64,000 nt of DNA, from assembly GCF_003931795.1 (NCBI RefSeq), contig NZ_CP034234.1:496001-560000 (forward strand), read 5' to 3'. Below, in pieces: positions 9,142-18,294 of the stretch; positions within the stretch are counted from its first letter, which is position 1, and every line of letters begins with the position of its first letter. The notes beneath the pieces were generated by a model. The model did no database searches. It was not told the origin of the DNA and was given only the letters and a program-made list of their open reading frames with translations. This DNA comes from Erysipelothrix piscisicarius (GTDB lineage Bacteria > Bacillota_I > Bacilli_A > Erysipelotrichales > Erysipelotrichaceae). The translations under genes and the position numbers were made by a program.

Positions 9142-10053
9142 ATGATCTCGAAAGCAGTTATTGCAGATAAAAAACAATTAAATCTATTGTGGAAAGATGC
9201 GTTTCCAAACCTCAATCGCGGTGCAGTCGATGCGTATTTTAATAATTTTTATCATGAAGATCAATGTTATGTATCCCAAAATGATTATGACGAGATTTTG
9301 GCTGCAATCCAAGTTCATGATAAAGTCCTATCGTTACATGATAAAAATATTAAAGCTTCCTATCTCGTTGGGAGTTTTATAAGACCGAATGTCTTGGTTC
9401 AAACGATGACGACACTGATTGAAACAATCTTAGAAGATGTTTCAAAGACAGATATCATTACATTGTGTCACACAGATCATCCGGAATGGTTTGAACCATT
9501 TGGATTTGAGACAGTTGTGGAAAACTATATTTATACAATCCCAGCAATTTCACTTCCTGCATTAGGAATGGAAGGGATTGTTAGAGATCCAAGCCCAGAA
9601 AGTCTGTTAGAAGTATATCGACGATTCACAAGTCATTTCACTGCGAATTTTGTACGGGACGAAGTTTATTTTGGAAAACTCAAAAAAACAATGCGAGAAC
9701 AAAACGGCCAAATTATTGGACTTCAAGAAAATGGCGTTTTAATTGCCTATGCAATTGTTACAAATGGGCCTCATTCGGTAGAAGTGTTAGAGTGCTGTTA
9801 TGATAAGAGTGGTTCTTTAGTATGCCTTCTTGCCTTTGTTTCGCGCTCTGTTCAAGATGTTCGTCTTCATGCTTCAATTTCGGAGCGACTGGATAAAATA
9901 TTTACAGAGGCTCAGCGTGTAAAGGCACCTTTTCTTATTGCGCGTGTTAATGATAAAGAATTATTTGAACGATTGTATCATATAAAAATTATCAGTGCGT
10001 ATTCGGCATTTCATGCCTTTGGGAAGCCACTGTTTAATAGGGATTTTTTATAG
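9142..10053 (+). CDS. GNAT acetyltransferase, Eis-like
   Basis: A 303-aa protein with an N-terminal acetyltransferase-like region (AVIADKKQLNLLWKDAFP, later SYLVGSFIRPN and HTDHPEWFEPFGFE) and a longer C-terminal part, as in the Eis/COG4552 group, which acetylates amines on proteins or small molecules. Substrate unknown. ATG 9142 is chosen over TTG 9139 because a GGGAGGGG ribosome site (9127-9134) lies 7 nt upstream. The gapA promoter begins 20 bp after its stop. Confidence 0.7.
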   Translation: MISKAVIADKKQLNLLWKDAFPNLNRGAVDAYFNNFYHEDQCYVSQNDYDEILAAIQVHDKVLSLHDKNIKASYLVGSFIRPNVLVQTMTTLIETILEDVSKTDIITLCHTDHPEWFEPFGFETVVENYIYTIPAISLPALGMEGIVRDPSPESLLEVYRRFTSHFTANFVRDEVYFGKLKKTMREQNGQIIGLQENGVLIAYAIVTNGPHSVEVLECCYDKSGSLVCLLAFVSRSVQDVRLHASISERLDKIFTEAQRVKAPFLIARVNDKELFERLYHIKIISAYSAFHAFGKPLFNRDFL

Positions 10054-10072
10054 ATTGTTAGTTGGCTCACAA

Positions 10073-11138
<1,066 letters not shown>

Positions 11139-11158
11139 TTGATTCAATTATGATCTTG

Positions 11159-11187
11159 AAAGCTATCCATTTGGATAGCTTTTTTTA
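11159..11187 (+). terminator. Rho-independent terminator of gapA
   Basis: Ten-base-pair perfect stem (11159-11168 with 11173-11182), 4-nt loop and a run of seven T from the stem end. Confidence 0.92.
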
Positions 11188-11252
11188 TATTTGAAGTGTG
11201 CCTAAATAAAGGCGATTTATGATATACTTATTGCAAAGGTTTGGAGGCTATT

Positions 11253-12590
11253 ATGAAGTTATATAATTCGAAATCAAATTCGCTTGAAGAGTTTACACCG
11301 ATTGAGGAAGGGAAGGTATCCATGTATGTCTGTGGACCAACTGTTTACAACTATGCACATATAGGAAATGCACGCCCAATCGTCGTATTTGACTTATTGC
11401 GACGCGTTCTAACGGCACTTGGGTATGATGTTAAACTTGTATCGAATTACACGGATGTTGATGATAAAATCATTAAGAAAGCGTTAGAAGAAGGTGTTGA
11501 TGAATCGGTTATTTCAAATCGTTATATTGAGGCCTATGAAAAAGTTCGTAAAGGACTTCATGCAGATTACGTTCAAGCAACTCCAAAAGTAACAAGTACG
11601 ATGCCAGAGATTATTGCGTTTATTCAGGACTTAATTGATCATGGTTATGCGTATGCATCCAATGGAGATGTTTATTTTCGTGTGTCTAAAGCAAAAGAAT
11701 ACGGCTCCATTTCTTCACAAAATATTGATGAATTGATGGTAGGTGCACGTATTGAGGAAAACAGCAGCAAAGAAAACCCTCTTGATTTTGTATTGTGGAA
11801 AGATACAAAGGATAATGGCATTAAGTGGGATGCACCATGGGGTAAAGGAAGACCGGGTTGGCATACTGAGTGTGTTGTTATGATTGGGAATGAATTTAAA
11901 CAAGAGGTTATCGATATTCATGGCGGTGGTCAAGATTTAAAATTCCCGCATCACGAAAATGAATCAGCACAATGCCGTGCACTCCATAATCATGATCTTG
12001 CGAATTATTGGATTCATAATGCGATGCTAAATATTGATGGTGAAAAAATGAGTAAGTCAATCGGTAATGTTATGTGGGCCCAAGAGTTTATTGATAAATT
12101 GGGTGAAAATGCTACACGGTGGTTGCTTATGTCGACACATTATCGTCTCACATTAAATATTACGGAAGAACTTATTGAACAAACTCAGAAAAAACTTGAT
12201 CGGATCTTCCAAGGACTAAACAAAGCATATATTGAACTTGAAAAGATGGAATATCATATTGGCCCACAATTTGATGATGTACGCTATCATCAATTTATGG
12301 ACGCCATGGCGGATGATTTAAATGTCGCGAATGCGAATGTTGTCCTGTTTGACACCGTGAAACAATTAAATGCTGCAGTGCGCCAACGTGAAATTAATGG
12401 TGAAGGGGTATCTAAATATATTGTGACTGTGGAGAAAATGTTGGATGTTCTTGGTATTGCTTATTCAAGAATTGTCCTTGATGACAAATCTAGAGCGCTG
12501 TTTAAGCAATGGAATGATGCTAAAGCACGCAAAGATTTTGAAGACGCAGACCGCTATCGTAGCGAACTCATGGAACGAGGATTATTATAA
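11253..12590 (+). CDS. cysS: Cysteinyl-tRNA synthetase
   Basis: Class I aminoacyl-tRNA synthetase charging tRNA-Cys. It carries the zinc-site/HIGH region YVCGPTVYNYAHIGNARP, further zinc ligands in HTECVVM and FPHHENESAQC, and the KMSKS loop. At 445 aa it is slightly shorter than the usual 460-470. ATG 11253 lies behind TTGGAGG (11241-11247); an in-frame TTG at 11241 is the ribosome site itself. An extended -10-like TGATATACT is at 11220-11228. mrnC starts 1 nt after the stop, the usual Firmicute cysS-mrnC-rlmB order. Confidence 0.96.
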   Translation: MKLYNSKSNSLEEFTPIEEGKVSMYVCGPTVYNYAHIGNARPIVVFDLLRRVLTALGYDVKLVSNYTDVDDKIIKKALEEGVDESVISNRYIEAYEKVRKGLHADYVQATPKVTSTMPEIIAFIQDLIDHGYAYASNGDVYFRVSKAKEYGSISSQNIDELMVGARIEENSSKENPLDFVLWKDTKDNGIKWDAPWGKGRPGWHTECVVMIGNEFKQEVIDIHGGGQDLKFPHHENESAQCRALHNHDLANYWIHNAMLNIDGEKMSKSIGNVMWAQEFIDKLGENATRWLLMSTHYRLTLNITEELIEQTQKKLDRIFQGLNKAYIELEKMEYHIGPQFDDVRYHQFMDAMADDLNVANANVVLFDTVKQLNAAVRQREINGEGVSKYIVTVEKMLDVLGIAYSRIVLDDKSRALFKQWNDAKARKDFEDADRYRSELMERGLL

Positions 12591-12591
12591 T

Positions 12592-12966
12592 ATGATGCAT
12601 TCAGGAAATGTTTTGGCTTTTGTGGGTGATGCGGTTTTATCCCTTCAAGTGAGGCAATATCTGGTAGAACAAGGAATTACGAAAACAAAGCAATTACAAG
12701 AAACTTCGGTTAAGTTTGTGAGTGCCATGGCACAAGCCGATTACATGAAGACATTACTGGATGGTAATGCACTTTCTGAGGAAGAGATGGGTATCTATAA
12801 ACGAGGCCGAAATACCAAAAGTGCATCAATGGCTAAAAATGCGGATGTTATGTCGTATCGTATTGCGACGGGATTTGAAGCATTGTGGGGATATCTTTAT
12901 ATGGAAGGTCATCATGAACGTTTGGACACGCTTTGGAAAGAATATATAGAAACGGTGGAAATATAA
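12592..12966 (+). CDS. mrnC: Mini-ribonuclease III
   Basis: A single RNase III catalytic domain without a double-stranded RNA-binding domain, 124 aa, which trims 23S rRNA precursors in Bacillus. Diagnostic stretches are LAFVGDAVLSLQVRQYL near the N-terminus, KFVSAMAQADYM and YKRGRNTKSASMAKNADVM. ATG 12592 (or 12595) directly follows the cysS stop with GAGG at 12577-12580. The stop overlaps rlmB by 1 nt. Confidence 0.93.
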   Translation: MMHSGNVLAFVGDAVLSLQVRQYLVEQGITKTKQLQETSVKFVSAMAQADYMKTLLDGNALSEEEMGIYKRGRNTKSASMAKNADVMSYRIATGFEALWGYLYMEGHHERLDTLWKEYIETVEI

Positions 12967-13676
12967 TGTCGAATTACATTTTTGGGAAAAATACGGTCAC
13001 TGCATATTTAAAAAGTGGGCAGAAACCAAAGAATTTATATTTATTCAATAAAGGAAATTATCAAGAAATTGTGACGCTTGCGAAAGAACACGGAATTAGA
13101 CCGCAATTTGTCGATAAATTTCGATTGGATAAAATGGCTGATGGTGTGCACCAAGGTGTCGTGATAGAAATTCAAGACTACAAATATTACTCACTTCAAG
13201 AAATTATTCAAGGCGCTCAAAACAATTTAATCGTGCTCTGTGATCAACTTGAAGATCCACATAATCTGGGTGCAATTCTAAGAACGTGTGATGCATGTGG
13301 TGTAGATGGAGTGGTAGTTGGAAAACATCGAAGTGTTGGCTTAACATCAGCGGTTGCGAAAGTTTCTACAGGTGCAATTAATACGGTAAAGGTAGCGGAA
13401 GTTACAAATATGGTTAAAGCTATCGCAGAACTTAAAGAAGCGGGTTATTGGGTAGTAGCTGCTGAGAATGCGGTGGAAGCAGTTGATTATACTGAATTCA
13501 ATGTTGATATGCCACTTGTATTGATTGTGGGTTCTGAGGGTAAAGGAATTTCACGTCTTGTAAAGAAAGAGTGCGATATATTAACAACGATTCCAATGCA
13601 GGGAAGCGTCAATTCACTAAATGTATCCGTCGCAACGGGTGTTTTGCTCTTTGATATAGTACGTCGCCGAAAATAA
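12966..13676 (+). CDS. rlmB: 23S rRNA (guanosine-2'-O-)-methyltransferase RlmB (TrmH/SpoU family)
   Basis: SPOUT-fold methyltransferase of 236 aa. It has an N-terminal substrate-binding domain (IFGKNTVTAYL at the start), then the knot motifs DQLEDPHNLGAILRTCDACG, LIVGSEGKGISRLV and IPMQGSVNSLNVSVA. The family 2'-O-methylates 23S rRNA; the exact target base is by analogy. The ATG shares its first base with the mrnC stop. Confidence 0.92.
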   Translation: MSNYIFGKNTVTAYLKSGQKPKNLYLFNKGNYQEIVTLAKEHGIRPQFVDKFRLDKMADGVHQGVVIEIQDYKYYSLQEIIQGAQNNLIVLCDQLEDPHNLGAILRTCDACGVDGVVVGKHRSVGLTSAVAKVSTGAINTVKVAEVTNMVKAIAELKEAGYWVVAAENAVEAVDYTEFNVDMPLVLIVGSEGKGISRLVKKECDILTTIPMQGSVNSLNVSVATGVLLFDIVRRRK

Positions 13677-13696
13677 TGCAGTATGGGGGGATTTGC

Positions 13697-14308
13697 ATGA
13701 TAAGCGATTTTGAGTATCTTTATATGATTCGCCAGAACAGTGAAGATGCATTGGATATTGTAATGGGGAAGTTCAAGCGTTTGCTTTGGAAAAGAGCATA
13801 TGAACTTTATACTCAACAAAAGCCTATCGGGATTAATATCGAAGATTTGTTTCAAGAAGGATTTTTAGGGTTTTATGATGCCATTGATACCTTCAAAGAA
13901 ATAAAAGATGTAGGATTTGCATATTATGTAAATCTCTGCGTAATCTCCACGATGCGAACCGCACTACGAAAATGTCGATCACAATCATACAAACTTTTGG
14001 ATAGTAAATGGTCGTTGGATCTCTTTGTGACAGAAGATAAATCCGTTTATCTTGCTGATATGATTGAAACGCAAGATCTCACCAGTGATCCGGTTGTGGT
14101 TGCACATTATCATGATGCACGTCGCATTGAACGCAAAGTACTTGAATCGATCCCTGAAAAAGAACGGATAATCTATACAATGCGGGAAGAGGGATTTGGA
14201 TATCGTGAGATTGCAGATCGGTTTAATATTTCACCGAAAAATGTGGATAATATCATCCAAAAAGTGAGGCGTCGTCTTGTAGCAATGCGCGATGTTTCCC
14301 ACATGTGA
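13697..14308 (+). CDS. Sigma-70 family factor, SigH-like
   Basis: A 203-aa sigma factor with region 2 (IEDLFQEGFLGFYDAIDTF) and a region 4 helix-turn-helix (YREIADRFNISPKNVDNIIQ) but no region 3. Its position after rlmB and before rpmG-secE-nusG matches Bacillus sigH, which drives early sporulation and competence genes. Nothing shows that this organism sporulates, so the role may be competence or stress. ATG 13697 has a run of six G at 13685-13690 as ribosome site; ATG 13676 is an alternative overlapping the rlmB stop. Confidence 0.85.
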   Translation: MISDFEYLYMIRQNSEDALDIVMGKFKRLLWKRAYELYTQQKPIGINIEDLFQEGFLGFYDAIDTFKEIKDVGFAYYVNLCVISTMRTALRKCRSQSYKLLDSKWSLDLFVTEDKSVYLADMIETQDLTSDPVVVAHYHDARRIERKVLESIPEKERIIYTMREEGFGYREIADRFNISPKNVDNIIQKVRRRLVAMRDVSHM

Positions 14309-14313
14309 GTTCA

Positions 14314-14340
14314 TTGACACCCCACTGTGATTGTGATAAA
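14314..14340 (+). promoter_or_regulatory. Probable promoter of rpmG-secE-nusG
   Basis: TTGACA (14314-14319), 15-bp spacer, then GATAAA (14335-14340) preceded by TGT as an extended -10. It lies 5 bp after the sigma-factor stop. Confidence 0.5.
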
Positions 14341-14368
14341 GTTAGGGAGCACGAAAGTGGGGTTTTTT
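14319..14368 (+). terminator. Terminator-like long hairpin between sigma factor and rpmG
   Basis: ACCCCACT (14319-14326) pairs perfectly with AGTGGGGT (14356-14363), followed by a T run (14363-14368). The 29-nt loop is long for a terminator. The right arm also supplies the only G-rich sequence before the rpmG start, so the hairpin might hide its ribosome site. Confidence 0.4.
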
Positions 14369-14369
14369 A

Positions 14370-14528
14370 ATGACAAATAAAAGAGAAAAAGTAATCTTGG
14401 TATGTACTGAATGCCTTTCACGTAACTACTCTACTTTTCGAAATCATTCAAGTGTTACGGAACGACTTGAGATAAAAAAATTTTGTAAACGATGTGGAAG
14501 ACACACATTACATAGAGAGACAAAATAG
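14370..14528 (+). CDS. rpmG: 50S ribosomal protein L33
   Basis: A 52-aa basic protein with two CxxC pairs (VCTEC and FCKRC) that would bind zinc, the zinc-containing form of L33. Its place directly before secE is the standard order in Gram-positives. The start has no canonical Shine-Dalgarno; the GGGG at 14359-14362 in the preceding hairpin arm is the best candidate. Confidence 0.92.
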   Translation: MTNKREKVILVCTECLSRNYSTFRNHSSVTERLEIKKFCKRCGRHTLHRETK

Positions 14529-14540
14529 GAGGTAAATGCT

Positions 14541-14723
14541 ATGGCTTGGTTTAGTTTTGCTGGAATTAAAGAAGAAATCCATAAAATCAAATGGCCTACT
14601 CGTAAGGAAATGACACGAAACACAACAATCGTTTTATCCTTTGTTCTGTTTTTTGTAGCTTACTTTTTACTAACAGAAGTTGTGTTAGTAGCAGCATTGA
14701 AATTGATTGGAATTGGTGGATAA
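14541..14723 (+). CDS. secE: Preprotein translocase subunit SecE
   Basis: A 60-aa protein with an amphipathic N-terminal helix (IKEEIHKIKWPTRKEMTRNT) and one C-terminal membrane segment, the short Gram-positive form. It clamps SecY in the SecYEG channel. AGGAGG precedes ATG 14541; nusG starts 1 nt after the stop. Confidence 0.95.
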   Translation: MAWFSFAGIKEEIHKIKWPTRKEMTRNTTIVLSFVLFFVAYFLLTEVVLVAALKLIGIGG

Positions 14724-14724
14724 G

Positions 14725-15261
14725 ATGGAAGAAAAAAAATGGTATGTTGTTAACACCTATTCAGGACATGAAAACCGTGTTAAAGAAAACTTAGAACGAC
14801 GCGTAGAATCAATGGGTATCGAAGATGCTTTATTTAGAATTCTTGTAGCTGAAGAAAAAGAAATTGAATATAAGAATGGTAAAAAAGTCGAAAAACTTCG
14901 TAACTTATTCCCAGGTTATTTATTTGTAGAAATGATTATGACGGATGAAGCGTGGTATATCGTTCGTAATACTCCTGGTGTTACAGGATTTATCGGTTCA
15001 TCAGGTGGTGGTGCAAAGCCATTCCCAGTTTCAGATGAAGAGATTGAATCAATTTTAAGACGCATGGGTATGAGTGATCAAAAACTTATCGTTAATTTCA
15101 AGGAAGGCGATACAGTTCGTATTCTTTCGGGACCATTTGCAGGGATCGAAGGAACTGTTGATAGTATGAATGATGATTCTCAAACAGCAATGATTCTTAC
15201 GATTTTATTTGGTCGTGAGACACCTACTGAGATTTCATATACAGATATCGAAGCATTATAA
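14725..15261 (+). CDS. nusG: Transcription termination/antitermination factor NusG
   Basis: RNA polymerase-binding factor of 178 aa. The NGN domain starts KKWYVVNTYSGHENRVK and includes LFPGYLFVEM and VRNTPGVTGFIG. The C-terminal KOW domain is VRILSGPFAGIEGTVDSM. ATG 14725 is chosen because MEEKKWYVV fits the family start and GGTGG lies in the end of secE; an earlier in-frame start at 14707 would lie inside secE. A terminator follows. Confidence 0.96.
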   Translation: MEEKKWYVVNTYSGHENRVKENLERRVESMGIEDALFRILVAEEKEIEYKNGKKVEKLRNLFPGYLFVEMIMTDEAWYIVRNTPGVTGFIGSSGGGAKPFPVSDEEIESILRRMGMSDQKLIVNFKEGDTVRILSGPFAGIEGTVDSMNDDSQTAMILTILFGRETPTEISYTDIEAL

Positions 15262-15268
15262 TAATTAC

Positions 15269-15293
15269 AAGCGGGCTATGCTCGCTTTTTTTA
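15269..15293 (+). terminator. Rho-independent terminator after nusG
   Basis: Seven-base-pair stem with one G-T pair (15269-15275 with 15281-15287), 5-nt loop, then a run of T. Confidence 0.85.
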
Positions 15294-15319
15294 TGCACAA
15301 TTATATGAATTCGTGTGAA

Positions 15320-15350
15320 TTGGAAAATCTTAAGATTTATGATGTATAAT
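15320..15350 (+). promoter_or_regulatory. Probable promoter of the mevalonate operon
   Basis: Perfect -10 TATAAT at 15345-15350, 33 bp before mvk. A weak -35 TTGGAA (15320-15325) is at 19-bp spacing, so the -35 assignment is uncertain. Confidence 0.5.
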
Positions 15351-15382
15351 ATAGATGCTATTTATGTTTGGAAGGTGTTTAT

Positions 15383-16330
15383 ATGAGTCTATATGGAATT
15401 GGGTCTGCGACCGGAAAAATTATTCTAATGGGTGAACATTCAGTTGTTTACGGTAAACCAGCGATTGCGTTGCCTTTCGCATACGCACGTATTGAGACAA
15501 GAGTGGATTTCCATCAAGAAGAAACCACGATTGATTGTCTTTATTATCAAGGGGCCTTGTCAAGTGCGCCTTCAGTTATTGCGGGTATCAAAGAATTAAT
15601 CACACTAACATTAAAATTTATGAATAAAGAGAATTATGGTCTTCATATTTCAATTGTATCAACATTACCACCACAACGTGGATTGGGCTCGAGTGCAGCA
15701 GTTTCAGTATCCGTTGTTCGTGGTCTTTTTGATGCGTTTAAAATGCACTTATCAGACGAAAACTTAAATTATTTGGTGTCAGTAGCCGAGCGCATCCACC
15801 ATACGAATCCTAGTGGCCTTGATGCAAATACAATCGCTATGGGAAAACCCGTTTTCTTTGAACGGGGTAAATTGGGTGAAGTTATTGAAGTGGATATGGA
15901 TGCGGTCCTCGTTGTTGCAGATACTGGCGATTCCGGTCAAACCCGTCTTGCCGTTTCAGAAGTGAATGCAATGCTTAAGGATAATCCAGAGTATGTGGAA
16001 TCGTTGATGAACAAACTTGCAGATTTGACCAATGAAACCCGTATTCACCTTCAAACAAAAAATGTGGGGGAAGTGGGTAATTGTATGAATCGTGCCCATG
16101 AGGTTTTAAAAACAATTCGCGTAAGTAATGATAAATTAGATCTCCTAACAACCATCGCCATTCAAGAGGGGGCATTGGGCGCAAAGTTAACGGGATCAGG
16201 AAAAGGTGGCTGTATGATTGCCCTTTGTGCCAACGAAGAGGATTCAATGCATGTATCACAAAAATTAAAAGAAGCGGGTGCGGTAGATACATGGTCTTAT
16301 AATTTAAATGGTAAACAAATTCATGACTAA
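15383..16330 (+). CDS. mvk: Mevalonate kinase
   Basis: GHMP-family kinase making 5-phosphomevalonate, first of three ATP-using steps of the mevalonate route. Motifs: GSATGKIILMGEHSVVYGKP at the N-terminus, the phosphate loop PPQRGLGSSAAVSVSVVR (about residues 93-110) and the C-terminal KLTGSGKGGCMIAL. At 315 aa it is of normal length. ATG 15383 follows a GGAAGG ribosome site. Its last 8 nt overlap mvaD, so mvk-mvaD-pmk-fni form a tight operon. Confidence 0.95.
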   Translation: MSLYGIGSATGKIILMGEHSVVYGKPAIALPFAYARIETRVDFHQEETTIDCLYYQGALSSAPSVIAGIKELITLTLKFMNKENYGLHISIVSTLPPQRGLGSSAAVSVSVVRGLFDAFKMHLSDENLNYLVSVAERIHHTNPSGLDANTIAMGKPVFFERGKLGEVIEVDMDAVLVVADTGDSGQTRLAVSEVNAMLKDNPEYVESLMNKLADLTNETRIHLQTKNVGEVGNCMNRAHEVLKTIRVSNDKLDLLTTIAIQEGALGAKLTGSGKGGCMIALCANEEDSMHVSQKLKEAGAVDTWSYNLNGKQIHD

Positions 16331-17273
16331 AACGATTCGTGCTCATACCAACATTGCCCTCATTAAGTATTGGGGAAAGAAGGATAATGAATTAAAAATA
16401 CCGCACAATTCCAGTCTTTCTATGACATTAGATCAGTTTTACACCGATACATGGGTTGAATATGATGCCACATTAACTGAGGATATTTTTATCCTTGATG
16501 GTTATGAGGTGGAAGGTAAGGAAAAAGATCGCGTTGTTTGGTATATGAATGAGCTTAGGAAACGATATCCGTTACCTTATTTTGCTCGCATTCATTCTAC
16601 CAATTTTGTCCCCAAAGCAGCAGGCTTAGCCTCATCAGCATCCGCATTCGCTGCGCTTGCGAAAGCAGCAACGCTTAACCTTGATTTATCCGATGAAGTA
16701 GTATCTCGCTGTGCGCGATTGGGTTCGGGAAGTGCATCGCGTTCAATCTACGGTGGATTTGTGAAATGGAATCGCGGCTCAAATGATTTGGACAGTTTTG
16801 CGGAGCCTATAATCATGAAGCCTTGGCCAGAATTTAGAATGATTGTCTGCATTCTTAATGATCAAGAAAAACCGTTTTTAAGCAGCCAAGCGATGAACAC
16901 AACTGTCGAAGAATCGGTATATTACCCAGCGTGGGTAGAACAGACAGAAAAAGACATCATAAATTTAGAATCGGCACTGAAAGAACACGATATCTGGACT
17001 GTTGGTGCGATTGCGCAACAAAATGCTTTACGAATGCACGCATCGTTAATGGCAGTAAATATGTGGTATTTTGAGCCGCAAACGGTCGAAATTATGAATA
17101 AAGTGCGTAAAATCCAAAAGACAGTACCTGCTTTCTTTACCATGGATGCTGGTCCTAATGTGAAAATCATGACAACCTCTGAACATGTGGAAACGGTTCT
17201 CGCTGAGTTAGAGGGTGTTAAAACGGTAGTTTGCGCGCCGGGAGTGGGGGTATCGGTTTATGATTCACGTTAA
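16323..17273 (+). CDS. mvaD: Diphosphomevalonate decarboxylase
   Basis: Converts mevalonate diphosphate to isopentenyl diphosphate with ATP, CO2 and phosphate release. Visible motifs are HTNIALIKYWGKKDNELKIP at the N-terminus, PKAAGLASSASAFAALAKAA, LGSGSASRSIYGGFVKW and the catalytic aspartate in FTMDAGPNVKI. At 316 aa it is typical of bacterial MvaD. ATG 16323 lies inside the mvk stop region (ATGACTAA). The gene overlaps the next by 14 nt. Confidence 0.95.
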   Translation: MTKTIRAHTNIALIKYWGKKDNELKIPHNSSLSMTLDQFYTDTWVEYDATLTEDIFILDGYEVEGKEKDRVVWYMNELRKRYPLPYFARIHSTNFVPKAAGLASSASAFAALAKAATLNLDLSDEVVSRCARLGSGSASRSIYGGFVKWNRGSNDLDSFAEPIIMKPWPEFRMIVCILNDQEKPFLSSQAMNTTVEESVYYPAWVEQTEKDIINLESALKEHDIWTVGAIAQQNALRMHASLMAVNMWYFEPQTVEIMNKVRKIQKTVPAFFTMDAGPNVKIMTTSEHVETVLAELEGVKTVVCAPGVGVSVYDSR

Positions 17274-18294
17274 ATTTCCTGGGAAACTGTTTTTTATGGG
17301 GGAATATGCAATTATGGAACCAGGTCAAAAAGCGGTCATTGCAGCCATTGATCGGTTTTTAAATGTTTACATAGAGGCCGCCGAGCAATTTGAAGTAAAC
17401 AGTCGCTATGGTCAACTTCAAGGTACTGAGATATTTATGCAGAATGAAACGTTGACTCATGTGAAGGCAGCAATTGAAATTTCAAGACGCTATTTGAAAT
17501 TTAGAAGAATAACAATGACCCCTTTCAAAATGCATATTGAGAGTGAGTTGGATTCGGAAAATGAGCAAAAATATGGATTTGGATCGAGTGGTGTTGTACT
17601 AGCGGCAGTGATTGATGCTATTTTGAGACTTCATGAGGTAGAGCTGGAATCGTTAGAACTTTTTAAACTCTCGGTGATGGCCCAAGTAATTGTTGGTGAG
17701 ATCAGCTCGGGTGGTGATTTGGCTTCCACATGTTTTGGCGGCACACTAGTTTATCAGCGTTATGATGAGTCATGGCTTATTGTTGCGGATATGTGTAATA
17801 TGAACCTTGTCCATTCAACATGGCCAGGATTGCTGATTGAACCTTTACCATCAACCAACCTAAATCTATGTGTTGGATGGACGGGAACTGTAAATCAAAC
17901 CTCGCCTTTTGTCGACGCAGTACGAGAATTAAAAAGTAGTAATCCAGGCTATTATGCATCCTTTCTCGAGGAAGCGAATCTTCGAGTCAATCAGTTTATT
18001 GATGCTTGGAAAGACCATGATTTTATATTGGTTTCTCAAGCCATTGATCACTATAGAATGTTGATGGCCGAATTAGGGAATCGTGCATCGATCAATATTG
18101 AGACAAATGTCTTAACGAAGCTGATTGAATCCGCGCACAATATCGGTTTACCTGCCAAGATATCCGGTTCTGGTGGTGGTGATTGTGGATTCGCATTAAT
18201 ATCTGAAAACTTTAATGAAAAAGCGAACACTTTAGTACATGAATGGGAAAAACATGGTATTCTATATCTAGATGTAGGAGTGTATAAAACGTAA
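17260..18294 (+). CDS. mvaK2: Phosphomevalonate kinase
   Basis: GHMP kinase (344 aa) phosphorylating 5-phosphomevalonate. Identified by PGKLFFMGEYAIMEPGQKA near the N-terminus, the glycine/serine loop KYGFGSSGVVLAAV (about residues 105-118) and KISGSGGGDCGFAL near the C-terminus, together with its position between mvaD and fni. The ATG lies in the end of mvaD and the stop abuts the fni start with no gap. Confidence 0.93.
   Translation: MIHVKFPGKLFFMGEYAIMEPGQKAVIAAIDRFLNVYIEAAEQFEVNSRYGQLQGTEIFMQNETLTHVKAAIEISRRYLKFRRITMTPFKMHIESELDSENEQKYGFGSSGVVLAAVIDAILRLHEVELESLELFKLSVMAQVIVGEISSGGDLASTCFGGTLVYQRYDESWLIVADMCNMNLVHSTWPGLLIEPLPSTNLNLCVGWTGTVNQTSPFVDAVRELKSSNPGYYASFLEEANLRVNQFIDAWKDHDFILVSQAIDHYRMLMAELGNRASINIETNVLTKLIESAHNIGLPAKISGSGGGDCGFALISENFNEKANTLVHEWEKHGILYLDVGVYKT

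Noticed and set aside
9197-9382. 61-codon ORF inside the Eis-like gene
   Set aside because: No ribosome site, fully inside a well-supported gene in another frame, with shadow-like composition.
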